64,000 nucleotides of DNA from an uncultured Clostridia bacterium (GTDB lineage: Bacteria; Bacillota; Clostridia; Christensenellales; Aristaeellaceae): contig CAKUCW010000009.1 of the NCBI GenBank assembly GCA_934643825.1, forward strand, positions 4,751-68,750, in the 5' to 3' direction. The notes beneath the pieces were generated by a model, which saw nothing but the letters and a program-made list of their open reading frames with translations, was not told the origin of the DNA and did no database searches. Positions 54,682 through 63,925 of this stretch are shown here, piece after piece. The position numbers and the translations under genes are program-made. Numbering within the stretch: position 1 is the stretch's first letter; every line of letters starts with the position of its first letter.

Positions 54682-55815
54682 ATGATGAAGCGAGCGAAAC
54701 GAATCTGTGACAAAACGGTGGTTGTGCTGATGGTGCTTCTGCTCATCATGGGGCTGATTACGCTCTTCAGTGCCACCTATTATCAGAAAGCCGCATCGGG
54801 CGATGCGCTCGCGGCGGTCAAGAAGCAGCTCATTGGTGTGGCGCTCGGCGTTGCGGCGTGCGCGATTCTCTCGCGTGTGCCGTATCGCTTTTTCAGGCGT
54901 CCCCGAGTGACGCTGCTTTTATTGGCGATCAGCGCACTTTTGCTGATTCTGGTCATCATTCCGGGAATCGGCGTGAGCATCAACGGTTCAAGGCGATGGC
55001 TGAATATCGGCGGACTGAGCATGCAGCCTTCCGAGTTTGCCAAGTACGCGATGGTTATTTTCATGGCAGGCGCACTGGATCGAAGGAGCGAAGCGCTGGG
55101 CAATCTGTTCACAGGCGTTGCGCCGCTGCTGCTGATCCCCGGCGTGATGTTTCTGCTGATTCTGGAACAGCCCAACCTTTCGACCGGCGGCAGCATCCTG
55201 ATCTGTGCGCTGGTGATGCTCTTTGCGGCGGGACTGAAAAAGCGGCACATGGCACTGCTGGGCGTCAGCGGATTTTGTCTGGGCGCGTTTTACGCGTGGA
55301 GTGCACCGTATCGGCGGGAGAGGCTCCTTTCCTTCCGTGACCCATTCGCTAAAATGAGCGACGAAGGCTATCAGCTCTCGCAATCGCTCATTGCGCTGGG
55401 GTCGGGAGGCTTGTTTGGCATGGGGCTGGGGCAGGGCAGACAGAAATTTGCCTATCTGCCCTATCCCGAATCGGATTTCATCTTTGCCATTGTCGGCGAG
55501 GACTTCGGGCTGATGGGCTGCCTGACGGTGATCGCGCTGTTCGTGTTATTTGTCTTTGCCGGACTGCGCATTTCGCTGAATTGCCGGGATCGGTTCGGCT
55601 GTCTGCTTGGCGCGGGCATCACGTCCATGATCGGGATTCAGGCGTTTATCAACATGGGCGTCGTGACGGGCATTCTGCCGACGACCGGTCTGCCGCTTCC
55701 GTTTTTCAGCGCGGGCGGCACATCGGTCAGCATGATCATGGCGGCAGTCGGCATTTTGCTGAGCATATCAAGGGAAAACGGCGCACAAATTCAGAGGGCG
55801 GGAGGACAGGCATGA
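54682..55815 (+). CDS. ftsW: Septal peptidoglycan glycosyltransferase FtsW
   Basis: A 377-residue SEDS-family membrane protein with about ten helices. Key SEDS segments are visible: SINGSRRWLNIGGLSMQPSE, YQLSQSLIALGSGG and GLPLPFFSAGGTS. It polymerises lipid II at the septum with the partner PBP encoded upstream. The ATG follows GGAAAGGAGCG; a second ATG comes next. Its stop overlaps the ftsQ start (ATGA). Confidence 0.94.
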   Translation: MMKRAKRICDKTVVVLMVLLLIMGLITLFSATYYQKAASGDALAAVKKQLIGVALGVAACAILSRVPYRFFRRPRVTLLLLAISALLLILVIIPGIGVSINGSRRWLNIGGLSMQPSEFAKYAMVIFMAGALDRRSEALGNLFTGVAPLLLIPGVMFLLILEQPNLSTGGSILICALVMLFAAGLKKRHMALLGVSGFCLGAFYAWSAPYRRERLLSFRDPFAKMSDEGYQLSQSLIALGSGGLFGMGLGQGRQKFAYLPYPESDFIFAIVGEDFGLMGCLTVIALFVLFVFAGLRISLNCRDRFGCLLGAGITSMIGIQAFINMGVVTGILPTTGLPLPFFSAGGTSVSMIMAAVGILLSISRENGAQIQRAGGQA

Positions 55816-56648
55816 GATACAAGAAGCGCAAAAAGGCGGCGTCGCGGGTCATGGTGATGGCTGTGCTGGTCATTACGGTGCTGGCGGTGCTGTTTGTTCT
55901 GGCGAGCAGCCAGGTGTTCAAGGTGCGAAATGTGCTGGTTGTAGGCAACCGCAATCTGCTCAAGGAAGAGATTGTTGCGCAGAGCGGCATACAGATCGGG
56001 GATAATCTGCTTTCACTGAGCGATGCCGAACTGAAGAAAAGACTGGAAAAGAACCGATATATCGAGTATATCGGGCATGAGTTCGATTATCGAGGCACGC
56101 TGACGCTCAGAATCAACGAGCGCTTGGGCATGGGCGTGGTCAACGCATACGGACGATATTATGTGCTGGATGCATCGGGCGTCGTGCTGGAATGCACGGG
56201 AAGCCAGTTTCCGGACACCGTTGCGGGACCGACCATCAGCGGACTTTTGATGGACAACAACAATCGCGTGGTGGTGGTGATTGGCGAAAAGCTCCCCGTG
56301 CGCGACAGCGGGCAGCTGGAAAGCATGGAGCGGGTGCTGACTGAGCTGGACAACATCGGGATGCTGGGCAGAATATCGCAGCTGGATGTGAAGAATCTGG
56401 ATAACCTGTATCTGATGACGACGGACGGCGTGAGAATTGTTCTGGGCGACGCGTCGAGCCTGCGCACCAAGCTGCTGATTGCACGCGAGGTGCTGTCTGT
56501 GCGCGAACCGCTGGGCATGGTTCGCGGTTCTAAAATCGACGTTTCCAGCGGAAGAGAAGCGCATTACATTCCCGATACGCTTCCGACCGTTACCCCCGTG
56601 CCGACCGCAACACCCACGCCTGCCCCCGCAGAAACGCCCGAAAATTGA
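55812..56648 (+). CDS. ftsQ: Cell division protein FtsQ/DivIB
   Basis: A 278-residue bitopic protein: basic start, one membrane helix (MVMAVLVITVLAVLFVLA), a POTRA domain (FKVRNVLVVGNRNL), then the FtsQ beta domain. The last 25 residues are a proline/threonine-rich tail (TVTPVPTATPTPAP). It forms the FtsQLB complex with FtsL. It overlaps ftsW by 4 bases and ends the first part of the cluster; murG and murC, often found near here, are absent. Confidence 0.92.
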   Translation: MRYKKRKKAASRVMVMAVLVITVLAVLFVLASSQVFKVRNVLVVGNRNLLKEEIVAQSGIQIGDNLLSLSDAELKKRLEKNRYIEYIGHEFDYRGTLTLRINERLGMGVVNAYGRYYVLDASGVVLECTGSQFPDTVAGPTISGLLMDNNNRVVVVIGEKLPVRDSGQLESMERVLTELDNIGMLGRISQLDVKNLDNLYLMTTDGVRIVLGDASSLRTKLLIAREVLSVREPLGMVRGSKIDVSSGREAHYIPDTLPTVTPVPTATPTPAPAETPEN

Positions 56649-56687
56649 AAAAATGGACGGAAATGGAACAAAATTTGCTCAAGTGGG

Positions 56688-56716
56688 TTGAAAGAAAGAG
56701 CATAATCGGTTACAAT
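56688..56716 (+). promoter_or_regulatory. Promoter of ftsA-ftsZ
   Basis: TTGAAA (56688-56693), 17-bp spacer, TACAAT (56711-56716), 88 bases before ftsA. A separate promoter for ftsAZ is common. Confidence 0.7.
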
Positions 56717-56803
56717 AAACTCGCATAATAATAGCAAATCAGATGATATCTTGCGCCCTTTTGGGGCGAATTTACATGCGGGCAGACAGGAGCATGAGAT
56801 CGT

Positions 56804-57982
56804 ATGATGAAAAAAGCGACGGCGGTTCTGGACTTTGGCACATCCAAAGTGCTGGTATTGCTTGCGGAGGAGAGCGCGTATCAGAAGGTGACGATTACAT
56901 CGGCGGGCATGGCGCAGTATGACGGCTTCATGAACGGCGAATGGAATGCCCCCTCGGAGGTTTCCGATGCGATTGCCAGCGCGATCGAAGCGGCTGAAAA
57001 CAAAGTCGGAACCCATATCAAAGAGGTTTACGTGGGCGTACCGGGCGAGTTCGTTCGGGTATATGTGATCGAATCGAGCGTTGCGCTTCAGGGAGCAGAC
57101 CCCAAGGTCACCAGCGCGGACGTCGAAAAACTGCAAAGACAGGCGACCGAAATGCTCGACCGCCCGACGGGCGTCATTATCCACCGTTCTCCGGCGTGGT
57201 TCAAGGTGGACGGCGGGCAGAAAACGCTTGAGCCGGTCGATCAGAAGGGCTCGACGCTGGAGGGCATGATCGGCTTTGTTCTGGCGGATCAGTTCTTCAT
57301 CAATGACGTGACGGAGAGGCTCAAGGAACTGGGAATTGAAGTGCGCGGCTTCTTCTCCACCTCGGTGGGAGAGGCGATGCAGATGATCCCGTTTGAAGAG
57401 CGCGACCATACGGCAATCCTTGTGGATGTGGGTTACCTGTCCACGGAGGTGATGGCGGTAGAGGGCGATGCGCTCATCTGGCAGAAGGTTCTGCCGGTCG
57501 GCGGCGCACATATCACGCTGGATCTGACCTATGGATTGGAAAAGCCCTTTGACATGTGCGAAAAGATCAAGCGGGCTTACACATTCAATGCGCCGAAGAA
57601 TACGCAGATCGAGGTTCAGGGCGAGAACGGGCAGATGGAGAGCTTCTCCGGCGAGCAGGTGAGCATGATCATCGATGCACGCGTGGATGAAATGCTTGAA
57701 ATGATCGACGACGCCATCAAAAAGAGCGGTATCCGGCTGGGCAACTGGTCAAACGTTTACTTTACAGGCGGCGGATTGATGCCGATGGCTGGCGCAAGGG
57801 TTTACGCGGCGGGCAAGCTTTCCAGAAACGTTCGCGAAGCGGCAGCCAAGACCGTTAAACTCAAGCCCGCGCAGATTTACGCAAGCGGCAGCGGACTGCT
57901 CGAACTGGTATACAATACCATCGAACAGGAAGAGCAGGATGAAGGACTGCTGGATCGCATCAAGCGGGTCTTCCGTAAGTAA
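56804..57982 (+). CDS. ftsA: Cell division protein FtsA
   Basis: A 392-residue actin-like protein that tethers FtsZ to the membrane. The ATPase segments [10 protein letters not shown] and [10 protein letters not shown] and the motif [10 protein letters not shown] are present. The C-terminal [12 protein letters not shown] is the amphipathic membrane-targeting helix. It is somewhat divergent but its position before ftsZ is decisive. The ATG follows CAGGAG at 11 bases; another ATG is the next codon. Confidence 0.93.
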   Translation: MMKKATAVLDFGTSKVLVLLAEESAYQKVTITSAGMAQYDGFMNGEWNAPSEVSDAIASAIEAAENKVGTHIKEVYVGVPGEFVRVYVIESSVALQGADPKVTSADVEKLQRQATEMLDRPTGVIIHRSPAWFKVDGGQKTLEPVDQKGSTLEGMIGFVLADQFFINDVTERLKELGIEVRGFFSTSVGEAMQMIPFEERDHTAILVDVGYLSTEVMAVEGDALIWQKVLPVGGAHITLDLTYGLEKPFDMCEKIKRAYTFNAPKNTQIEVQGENGQMESFSGEQVSMIIDARVDEMLEMIDDAIKKSGIRLGNWSNVYFTGGGLMPMAGARVYAAGKLSRNVREAAAKTVKLKPAQIYASGSGLLELVYNTIEQEEQDEGLLDRIKRVFRK

Positions 57983-58025
57983 TAAACCGGTTTTTATTGA
58001 AAGCGAAACAAAAGGGGGATTTCCT

Positions 58026-59348
58026 GTGTTTGAAATTGAAATGGACGAGCGTCCGGCAGCTTCCATCAAGGTCGTCGGCTGTGGCGGCGGCGGCGGAAAC
58101 GCGCTGAACCGCATGGTTGACTGCGGCGTGACCGGCGTTGACTTTATTGCCGTCAATACCGACGGTCAGGCCCTGCGGACGAGCCGCGCGGCGACCATGA
58201 TCCAGATCGGCGAAAAGCTGACGAAGGGCTTGGGTGCGGGCGCTACGCCGGAAATCGGCAAAAAAGCTGCTGAGGAAAGCCGCGAGGAGATCGCCAGCGC
58301 ACTCAAGGGTGCGGATCTGGTGTTCGTAACCGCGGGCATGGGCGGCGGCACCGGCACAGGCGCGGCTCCCGTTGTCGCGGAGATTGCGCGTGATATGGGC
58401 ATTCTGACCATCGCGGTTGTCACCAAGCCGTTTGCGTTTGAAGGCAAGACGCGCATGCGCAAGGCTGAATCCGGTATCGACGAGCTGAAGCAGCGCGTGG
58501 ATACGCTGGTTGTCATCCCGAACGAGCGCCTGCTTCAGGTTTGCCCGAAGGGAACGAGCTTCAAGGGCGCGTTCAACTTTGCGGATGACGTGCTTCGTCA
58601 GGGCATTCAGGGTATTTCCGACCTCATCAGCCAGACGGGTATCATCAACCTGGACTTTGCGGATGTCAAGGCGGTTATGGAATCCGGCGGCATGGCACAT
58701 CTGGGCATCGGCGTCGGCAAGGGCGAAAAGGCGATGGCGGATGCCGCCCAGAACGCGATTTCTTCTCCGATGCTTGAAACCAGCATCGACGGTGCGCGTG
58801 CCGTGCTGATTAACGTGACCTGTAATTCCAATTGCAGCATCGTGGATATTAACGATGCGGTCGAGATGATCACCGCCGCTGCGGACAGCGAGGCAAACAT
58901 CATTTTCGGCGCGAGCATCGACGATGCGCTTGAGGATGAGGTGCATATCACGGTGATCGCGACCGGTTTTGAAAAAGTGCCGTTCCCGCCGCGTGCGAGC
59001 AGCATCGAGCGTCCGGCGACGCTTCCGTCTCAGGCGCCGTATGTGCCGCAGAGCTACACGCCGAGCTATCAGCCGCAGGGCATGCCGCGTGGCAACTATC
59101 GCTATGACCCGGCCTATCAGCCGGTGACGGCGGGTTATGCTGCACCACAGCAGGGCGCGATGGCTGGCGAACCGGAAGTGCCTGCGTTCGTCAATGAAGG
59201 CGTATCCGGGCAGCGCGTGTCCCCCTACGCGACGATGCCTGACATGCCCGCCCCGAACCAGAATGCACCGGTTCAGGAGCAGAAAGAGGATCGCAGCACG
59301 CCGCGTTCCTTCATGGACGGCATTCCGGCATACATGCGCCGCAAATAA
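58026..59348 (+). CDS. ftsZ: Cell division protein FtsZ
   Basis: A 440-residue tubulin homologue that forms the division ring. The GTP-binding motif [12 protein letters not shown], the N-terminal [16 protein letters not shown] and the T7 loop [11 protein letters not shown] are present. A variable proline/glutamine/tyrosine-rich linker (about residues 330-425) joins the C-terminal GIPAYMRRK, which binds FtsA. The GTG at 58026 is 7 bases after GGGGG and begins the family sequence; the ATG at 58041 is a possible alternative. Confidence 0.97.
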   Translation: MFEIEMDERPAASIKVVGCGGGGGNALNRMVDCGVTGVDFIAVNTDGQALRTSRAATMIQIGEKLTKGLGAGATPEIGKKAAEESREEIASALKGADLVFVTAGMGGGTGTGAAPVVAEIARDMGILTIAVVTKPFAFEGKTRMRKAESGIDELKQRVDTLVVIPNERLLQVCPKGTSFKGAFNFADDVLRQGIQGISDLISQTGIINLDFADVKAVMESGGMAHLGIGVGKGEKAMADAAQNAISSPMLETSIDGARAVLINVTCNSNCSIVDINDAVEMITAAADSEANIIFGASIDDALEDEVHITVIATGFEKVPFPPRASSIERPATLPSQAPYVPQSYTPSYQPQGMPRGNYRYDPAYQPVTAGYAAPQQGAMAGEPEVPAFVNEGVSGQRVSPYATMPDMPAPNQNAPVQEQKEDRSTPRSFMDGIPAYMRRK

Positions 59349-59368
59349 GCCGACAATTTAAATGACCG

Positions 59369-59404
59369 AGCTATTCTTCCTGCAAGGGGAGGATAGCTTT
59401 TTTT
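59369..59404 (+). terminator. Terminator of ftsZ and the dcw cluster
   Basis: A 12-bp stem (59369-59380 with 59387-59398, two G-U pairs) and a 6-base loop, followed by seven T. Its stem AGCTATTC resembles the family B hairpin core. Confidence 0.88.
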
Positions 59405-59497
59405 GACGCGTGGAAAATTGCGAAGAATCGCCCGCGTGAGCAAAACCTTCCGCGCTTTGCAGACCGCGGCGGAAGCGAGTGCAGGCTCAGCCCGCTT
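59405..59497 (+). repeat. Family A repeat, single copy after ftsZ
   Basis: One copy: left end GTGGAAAATTGCG, core ATCGCCCGCGTGAGCAAAA, right hairpin GCAGGCTCAGCCCGCTT. It lies directly after the ftsZ terminator. Confidence 0.78.
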
Positions 59498-59781
59498 GGT
59501 ATAGTGTATGAGAAAATTGGACGGAAAATGATTTCTGGTTATGCTGAACGGTTGAAAACGGATCTTTGTGACAGGGCATAACAGCCATATTCCCAAATGG
59601 GGCAGCCATGATTTGATGGGAGAAAGCTATTCGATCGCGATGCGGCTTCTCCCGCCGAGCTATCGAATGTTTCAACCGCCTGTGGTTCTTTATGACAGCA
59701 TGATTTTTGTATCGGATGCGAATTCGACGAAAACTGTTTTGGATAAATGAACTGCTGCACGGACGGTGCCGTATGCTTCAT
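59498..59781. other. Intergenic stretch without a convincing gene
   Basis: About 280 bases between the family A copy and the terminator of the next gene. A 60-codon open frame on the + strand (59568-59750) has no ribosome site and no family. Short inverted repeats (GGAGAA with TTCTCC near 59620-59655) are present. It may be a gene remnant. Confidence 0.4.
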
Positions 59782-59815
59782 AAAAAAAGCGCCTGAGCAT
59801 ATGCCCGGGCGCTTT
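59782..59815 (-). terminator. Terminator of the exported protein gene
   Basis: On the minus strand AAAGCGCC pairs with GGCGCTTT across a palindromic CATATG centre (59788-59815), and seven T follow. Confidence 0.82.
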
Positions 59816-59858
59816 CAATATTCGGAAATTCGGAATCGGTCGAAGCAAAACGTGCGGT

Positions 59859-60512
59859 TTACTTAAACTTGAAGGTTTGGCGAAGCTGACGATAAACGAA
59901 ATTGTAGTAGGAATACCAGTTGCTCGGCGCAGTCAGACGAATCTGGAACAGATCCTTTTCATGAGCGACGATAATGATGCGTCCGCGCATGTTGTATTCC
60001 TTCGTGCCGTCGTTATAGGTGGCACGGTAGTAGCAGTAATAGCCGTTTGCACCGCCGATGCTTGCCGTCGCGATATCGTTGGCTTTGAATGTGGTGAACA
60101 TGCCTTCCAGCTCGGTCAGCACGGACTCAAGCCGTGTGCGGGCATCGGCGGCGGTCTGGTTCAAACCGGCAGAAAAACGCTCGATCGTCAGGCGGGTCTG
60201 ATAGCCGTCCGGCTCCATCATCTCGCTCTTCGGTTCGACGAACTGAAGCGTGGTTTCCTGATTGGTGCTGGGGTTGAGCAGCCAGGAATACGGGATGGAG
60301 AAAGAAATGCCCATGGAATCGCTGGTATAGGTTTCGTACATATAATTCGGCGTCGGCGCAGGGGTCGGCGTCGGCTTGTCAATCGGATCGACGGCGACGG
60401 GCGTAGCCAGCGGGTTATCGAGCTGAAGGGTTGAAAAATCCAGAGTGGATTCCGCCTGAGCTACGGCGACGGTCGCCAGAGCTGCGGCAAGGAAAAGAAG
60501 AATACGCTTCAT
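59859..60512 (-). CDS. Exported hypothetical protein with PsbP-like appearance
   Basis: A 217-residue protein with a signal peptide (KRILLFLAAALATVAVAQA). After a proline/threonine-rich linker (KPTPTPAPTPNY) comes a domain with GISFSIPYSW and a C-terminal RQTFKF, a layout seen in small exported PsbP-like or DUF1795-like proteins that hold hydrophobic ligands. Function unknown. The ATG at 60512 follows CGGAGG. It has its own promoter and terminator, so it is monocistronic. Confidence 0.72.
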   Translation of the reverse strand: MKRILLFLAAALATVAVAQAESTLDFSTLQLDNPLATPVAVDPIDKPTPTPAPTPNYMYETYTSDSMGISFSIPYSWLLNPSTNQETTLQFVEPKSEMMEPDGYQTRLTIERFSAGLNQTAADARTRLESVLTELEGMFTTFKANDIATASIGGANGYYCYYRATYNDGTKEYNMRGRIIIVAHEKDLFQIRLTAPSNWYSYYNFVYRQLRQTFKFK

Positions 60513-60565
60513 ATCGGATGCCTCCGTTTGCGAATATGAATCCATGATCGAAATATGATAAAAAC

Positions 60566-60594
60566 AGTATAACAGGGAACAGGGAAAAAGTCAA
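60566..60594 (-). promoter_or_regulatory. Promoter of the exported protein gene
   Basis: On the minus strand TTGACT (60589-60594), 17-bp spacer, TATACT (60566-60571). It lies 14 bases from a divergent promoter. Confidence 0.7.
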
Positions 60595-60607
60595 TCTTCG
60601 CACGGGG

Positions 60608-60636
60608 TTGAAAGGCTGGAAGCACTGTCGTATAAT
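60608..60636 (+). promoter_or_regulatory. Promoter of the 2-hydroxyacid dehydrogenase gene
   Basis: TTGAAA (60608-60613), 17-bp spacer, perfect TATAAT (60631-60636), 33 bases before the start codon. Confidence 0.78.
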
Positions 60637-60668
60637 GGAAATGAAAAAGAAAGGACGGTCGAATCAGG

Positions 60669-61631
60669 ATGGAAAAGAGAAAAATCGTTGTGCTGGATGC
60701 TTATGCGCTGTGCGCGAACGAACTGGATTATCATGCGCTGAGCGAACTCGGCGATGTGACGGTCTATGAACGGACGACGCCCGAACAGGCGATTGAGAGA
60801 ATCGGCGACGCGGAAATCATATTGACCAACAAAGTCGTCATCACGCGGGAAATCATGGAAGCCTGCCCGGCGCTTCGCTATGTCGGCGTAACGGCGACGG
60901 GATTTAACATTGTGGATATCGAGGAAGCCAAAAGGCGCGGCATTGTCGTGACGAATGCGCCTGCCTACTCGACGCAGGCGGTTGCCCAGCATACGGCGGC
61001 GCTCTTGCTGGAGAGCCTGAGCCATGTTGCCGCGTATGATGAACAGGTGCATGACGGCGCATGGCAGAGAAGCAAGGATTTTTGCTTTTTGAGCGCAAAA
61101 ATGGAAGAAGCGGCAGGCAAGACGATGGGCCTGATCGGATTTGGCAATATCGGTCAAAGCGTTGCGAGAATTGCGCTGGCGCTCGGCATGCGGGTGCTTG
61201 TCTATGTGCCGCATCCGAAAAAAGGATGGGACGATGTGCGGTTTGTGAGCTTTGATGAACTGATTTCAAACAGCGACATCCTTTCGCTGCATTGCCCGCT
61301 GACGGCTGAAAACCGAGGAATGATTGGGGCGCAGACCCTCGCGAAGATGAAGACGGGTGTCCGAATCATCAATACGGCACGCGGCCCGCTGGTTGATGAA
61401 CGCGCCATGGCAGAGGCGCTTGCGGCGGGAAAGGTTGCCTGCTATATGGCGGACGTGCTGAGTGAAGAACCGCCGAAAGGGGATAACCCGCTGCTGCATG
61501 CGCCGAATGCCATCCTGACGCCGCATGTCGCGTGGGCGCCGCTGCAAACAAGAGAAAGGCTGCTGAAGATCGTGGAGGACAATGTCCGCGCATATGTGAC
61601 GGGAAATCCCGTGAACGTGGTCAGCAGATAA
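60669..61631 (+). CDS. D-2-hydroxyacid dehydrogenase (glycerate dehydrogenase-like)
   Basis: A 320-residue NAD(P)-dependent dehydrogenase. The Rossmann motif GFGNIGQ, the catalytic arginine in NTARGPLVDE, the glutamate in DVLSEEPP and the histidine in TPHVAWAP are in the right order. It resembles hydroxypyruvate/glycerate dehydrogenases, which reduce 2-oxo acids to D-2-hydroxyacids; substrate not certain. The HAD phosphatase gene follows 17 bases later. Confidence 0.93.
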   Translation: MEKRKIVVLDAYALCANELDYHALSELGDVTVYERTTPEQAIERIGDAEIILTNKVVITREIMEACPALRYVGVTATGFNIVDIEEAKRRGIVVTNAPAYSTQAVAQHTAALLLESLSHVAAYDEQVHDGAWQRSKDFCFLSAKMEEAAGKTMGLIGFGNIGQSVARIALALGMRVLVYVPHPKKGWDDVRFVSFDELISNSDILSLHCPLTAENRGMIGAQTLAKMKTGVRIINTARGPLVDERAMAEALAAGKVACYMADVLSEEPPKGDNPLLHAPNAILTPHVAWAPLQTRERLLKIVEDNVRAYVTGNPVNVVSR

Positions 61632-61648
61632 GCGAAAGGGGAATGCGG

Positions 61649-62320
61649 ATGATTCGCGGCGTTGTTTTTGACTTGGATGGAACGCTGCTCGATACGGAAA
61701 AGCTTTATCGCCGCTTCTGGGTGGAGGCGGCGAGGCTGATGGGCTATCCCATGGAGGACAGGCATGCACTGATGATCCGCTCCATGGCGGCGGAAAAAGC
61801 CGAACCGCTGCTCAAACGTGAGGTTTGCGCGGACTTTGATTATCATGCAGTGCGTGCGCTTCGCCGCAAGCGGATGGAAGCCTATATCGATGAAAACGGC
61901 GTGGAGCCAAAGCCGCAGATGCTGGCAACGCTTACGGAACTGCGAAGGATGAACCTGCGGATCGGGCTGGCGACGGCAACCCAGGAAGCAAGGGCGCGTA
62001 AGTATCTGCGGATGGTCGGGGCGGAAGAGATGTTTGACGCCATCGCCTGCGTAGAGATGGTTGCGCATGGCAAACCGGCGCCGGATGTCTATCTGCTGGC
62101 GGCGGAAAAGCTCGGCCTGAAACCGGAGGAGGTGCTGGGGGTCGAAGATTCGCCCAGCGGCGTGCGTTCGGCATATGACGCGGGAATGCGCGTGGCGATG
62201 ATCCCGGATCAGGACGAACCGGATGAAAAAATGACGGCGCTTTGCACGCTGATTGCACCGACGCTTGACGGGATCATCCCGTTGATTCGGAGAGAAAACG
62301 AATTAAATAAACATAAATAA
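61649..62320 (+). CDS. HAD family phosphatase (beta-phosphoglucomutase-like subfamily)
   Basis: A 223-residue HAD hydrolase with motif I VFDLDGTLLDTEK, motif II ATAT, the lysine in HGKPAPDVY and motif IV GVEDSPSGV. The KPAPDVYLLAAEKLG and EDSPSGVRSA segments are typical of the beta-phosphoglucomutase/phosphatase group. The ATG at 61649 lies 8 bases after AAAGGGG; an ATG two codons earlier is too near. It may be co-transcribed with the dehydrogenase. Substrate unknown. Confidence 0.9.
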   Translation: MIRGVVFDLDGTLLDTEKLYRRFWVEAARLMGYPMEDRHALMIRSMAAEKAEPLLKREVCADFDYHAVRALRRKRMEAYIDENGVEPKPQMLATLTELRRMNLRIGLATATQEARARKYLRMVGAEEMFDAIACVEMVAHGKPAPDVYLLAAEKLGLKPEEVLGVEDSPSGVRSAYDAGMRVAMIPDQDEPDEKMTALCTLIAPTLDGIIPLIRRENELNKHK

Positions 62321-62333
62321 TGGTGAAATTCTG

Positions 62334-62361
62334 TTGATTTTATCCTGAAAACTGGTATAAT
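62334..62361 (+). promoter_or_regulatory. Promoter of the cytidylate-kinase-like gene
   Basis: TTGATT (62334-62339), 16-bp spacer, perfect TATAAT (62356-62361), 49 bases before the start. Confidence 0.65.
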
Positions 62362-62410
62362 GACAGTAGAAAAGCCTCGTTGTTTTGAAAAATCAGTCAG
62401 GAGGGATCGT

Positions 62411-63028
62411 ATGGAGAATCGCGTCATTACCATTGCACGCAGCTACGGAAGCGGCGGCAGAAAAATGGGAAAACTGCTTGCAAAAGAATTGGGTTTTGAA
62501 TACTATGACCGTGAGATCCTGCGGATTGCGTCTGACGAAAGCGGCATCAGCGAGGAACTGTTTAACCAGATGGACGAAGTCAAGAAGATGTCTTTGTTCA
62601 GAATCGCCCGCGATGTGTATACGGGCGAGGTCATCCCGCCGGACAGCGACGACTTTATTTCCAACGAGAATCTCTTCCGTTATCAGGCGAAGATCATTCG
62701 TGAGCTGGCGGCAACACGCAGCTGCGTGATCGTCGGGCGCTGTGCGAACTTCATTCTTCGCGGGCGCGAAAATGTGATGAATGTATTCGTTACCGCGCCG
62801 ATCGTGGACTGTGTTCGCAGGGTGATGGAGACGGACGGCTTGAATTTGGAAGAAGCGGAAAAGAAAATCAAAAAAGTCGATAAACGGCGTGCGGATTATT
62901 TCAAGTATTTTACCGGCAGGGAATGGCATGATGCGGCGCTGTATGACCTGTGCCTGAATACGGGGCACATGAGCGAACAGACATGCGTGGATATTGTGAA
63001 GGCTTATATGAACGCCAGATTTGAATAA
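62411..63028 (+). CDS. Cytidylate kinase-like family protein
   Basis: A 205-residue P-loop protein of the cytidylate-kinase-like family (PF13189). Its start VITIARSYGSGGRKMGKLLA has the altered P-loop GSGGR typical of the group, followed by YYDREIL and VGRCANFIL. It is common in Firmicutes, and the true substrate is not established. The ATG at 62411 follows CAGGAGGG. It has its own promoter. Confidence 0.88.
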   Translation: MENRVITIARSYGSGGRKMGKLLAKELGFEYYDREILRIASDESGISEELFNQMDEVKKMSLFRIARDVYTGEVIPPDSDDFISNENLFRYQAKIIRELAATRSCVIVGRCANFILRGRENVMNVFVTAPIVDCVRRVMETDGLNLEEAEKKIKKVDKRRADYFKYFTGREWHDAALYDLCLNTGHMSEQTCVDIVKAYMNARFE

Positions 63029-63033
63029 ACGGG

Positions 63034-63062
63034 TTGCATCGTCCACTGTATCAGAGTATAAT
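63034..63062 (+). promoter_or_regulatory. Promoter of the thymidine kinase gene
   Basis: TTGCAT (63034-63039), 17-bp spacer, perfect TATAAT (63057-63062), beginning 5 bases after the preceding stop and 37 bases before tdk. Confidence 0.72.
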
Positions 63063-63099
63063 GGGAGGCAATGTCAAACATGCAGGGGGACGAAAGAAG

Positions 63100-63678
63100 A
63101 TGGCAAAGCTCTATTTTCGGTATGGCGCAATGGGTTCCAGCAAGACTGCGAACGCGGTGATGGTTCAGTATAACTATCAGGAACGCGGCCGCAAGGTGCT
63201 GATGCTCAAACCAAAGCTTGAAAACCGCGACGGCGCGACGATTGTGCGTTCTCGGTGCGGCTTGGAAGCGCAGTGCAGATTTGTGGAGGAGCTGAATGAA
63301 ATCAGTCTGGATGGGGTCGAATGCGTTATTGTGGATGAGTCCCATTTTCTGACGGCTGATCAGGTCAAGCAGCTTGTGGATATCGTCGATGAGCGGGATA
63401 TTCCCGTGATTTGCTATGGACTGCGGTCGGATTTCCGCGGCGAGCTTTTTGAGGGCAGTCGTGAGCTGCTTCGCTGGGCGGATACCATCGAAGAGATCAA
63501 GACCATCTGCTGGTGCGGTCGCAAGGCAACGTTTAACGCACGCGTGCAGGATGGGCACATGGTTCGAGAGGGCGAGCAGATCATGATGGGCGGCAACTCC
63601 GCCTATGTCAGCCTGTGCCGCCGTCACTGGCGGGAGGGCAACCTTGGCTCGTTTCAAAACCTGAATCTGGACACCTAA
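63100..63678 (+). CDS. tdk: Thymidine kinase
   Basis: A 192-residue type II thymidine kinase that salvages thymidine to dTMP. P-loop GAMGSSKT (9-16), the Walker B-like VIVDESHFL and the lasso region with MMGGNSAYVSLCRRHW are present. The zinc knuckle is slightly unusual, with CWC instead of the typical C-x2-C before GRKATFNAR. Together with the thymidylate kinase fusion at 39 kb it would complete thymidine to dTDP. The ATG at 63100 follows CAGGGGGACG; the frame is open further upstream but across the promoter. Confidence 0.93.
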   Translation: MAKLYFRYGAMGSSKTANAVMVQYNYQERGRKVLMLKPKLENRDGATIVRSRCGLEAQCRFVEELNEISLDGVECVIVDESHFLTADQVKQLVDIVDERDIPVICYGLRSDFRGELFEGSRELLRWADTIEEIKTICWCGRKATFNARVQDGHMVREGEQIMMGGNSAYVSLCRRHWREGNLGSFQNLNLDT

Positions 63679-63687
63679 AAAAACAAA

Positions 63688-63737
63688 CAGCGCGTCTTCC
63701 GGTAGGCAAAAAGCTTGTGGAGGACGCGTTGATTTTT
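63688..63737 (+). terminator. Terminator of tdk
   Basis: CAGCGCGTCTTCC (63688-63700) pairs with GGAGGACGCGTTG (63719-63731), with a large loop, followed by TTTTT. Confidence 0.8.
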
Positions 63738-63925
63738 AACGTATAGAAAGTTGCGCAAAATCATCCGCATGAGCAAGACTTTGATGCGTGGCGGACTTCG
63801 GTGGAAGTGAAGGCGAGCTCAGCCCGCTTTTTTAACGTATAGGAAATTGCGCAAAATCGCCCGCGTGAGCAAGAGCTTGATGCGTGGCAGATTTCGGCGG
63901 AGGTGAAGGCAGGCTCAGCCTGCTC
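63738..63925 (+). repeat. Family A repeat, two tandem copies before repeat B
   Basis: Copies at 63738-63833 and 63834-63925, with a 96-bp period. Both start AACGTATAG and carry TTGCGCAAAATC, the CTTCGGYGGAAGTGAAGG region and a right-hand hairpin GCTCAGCCYGC. The second runs straight into repeat B. Confidence 0.87.

Noticed and set aside
59568..59750. A 60-codon + strand frame after ftsZ
   Set aside because: No ribosome site, no recognisable domain, and it lies in a low-information gap between a repeat and a terminator.
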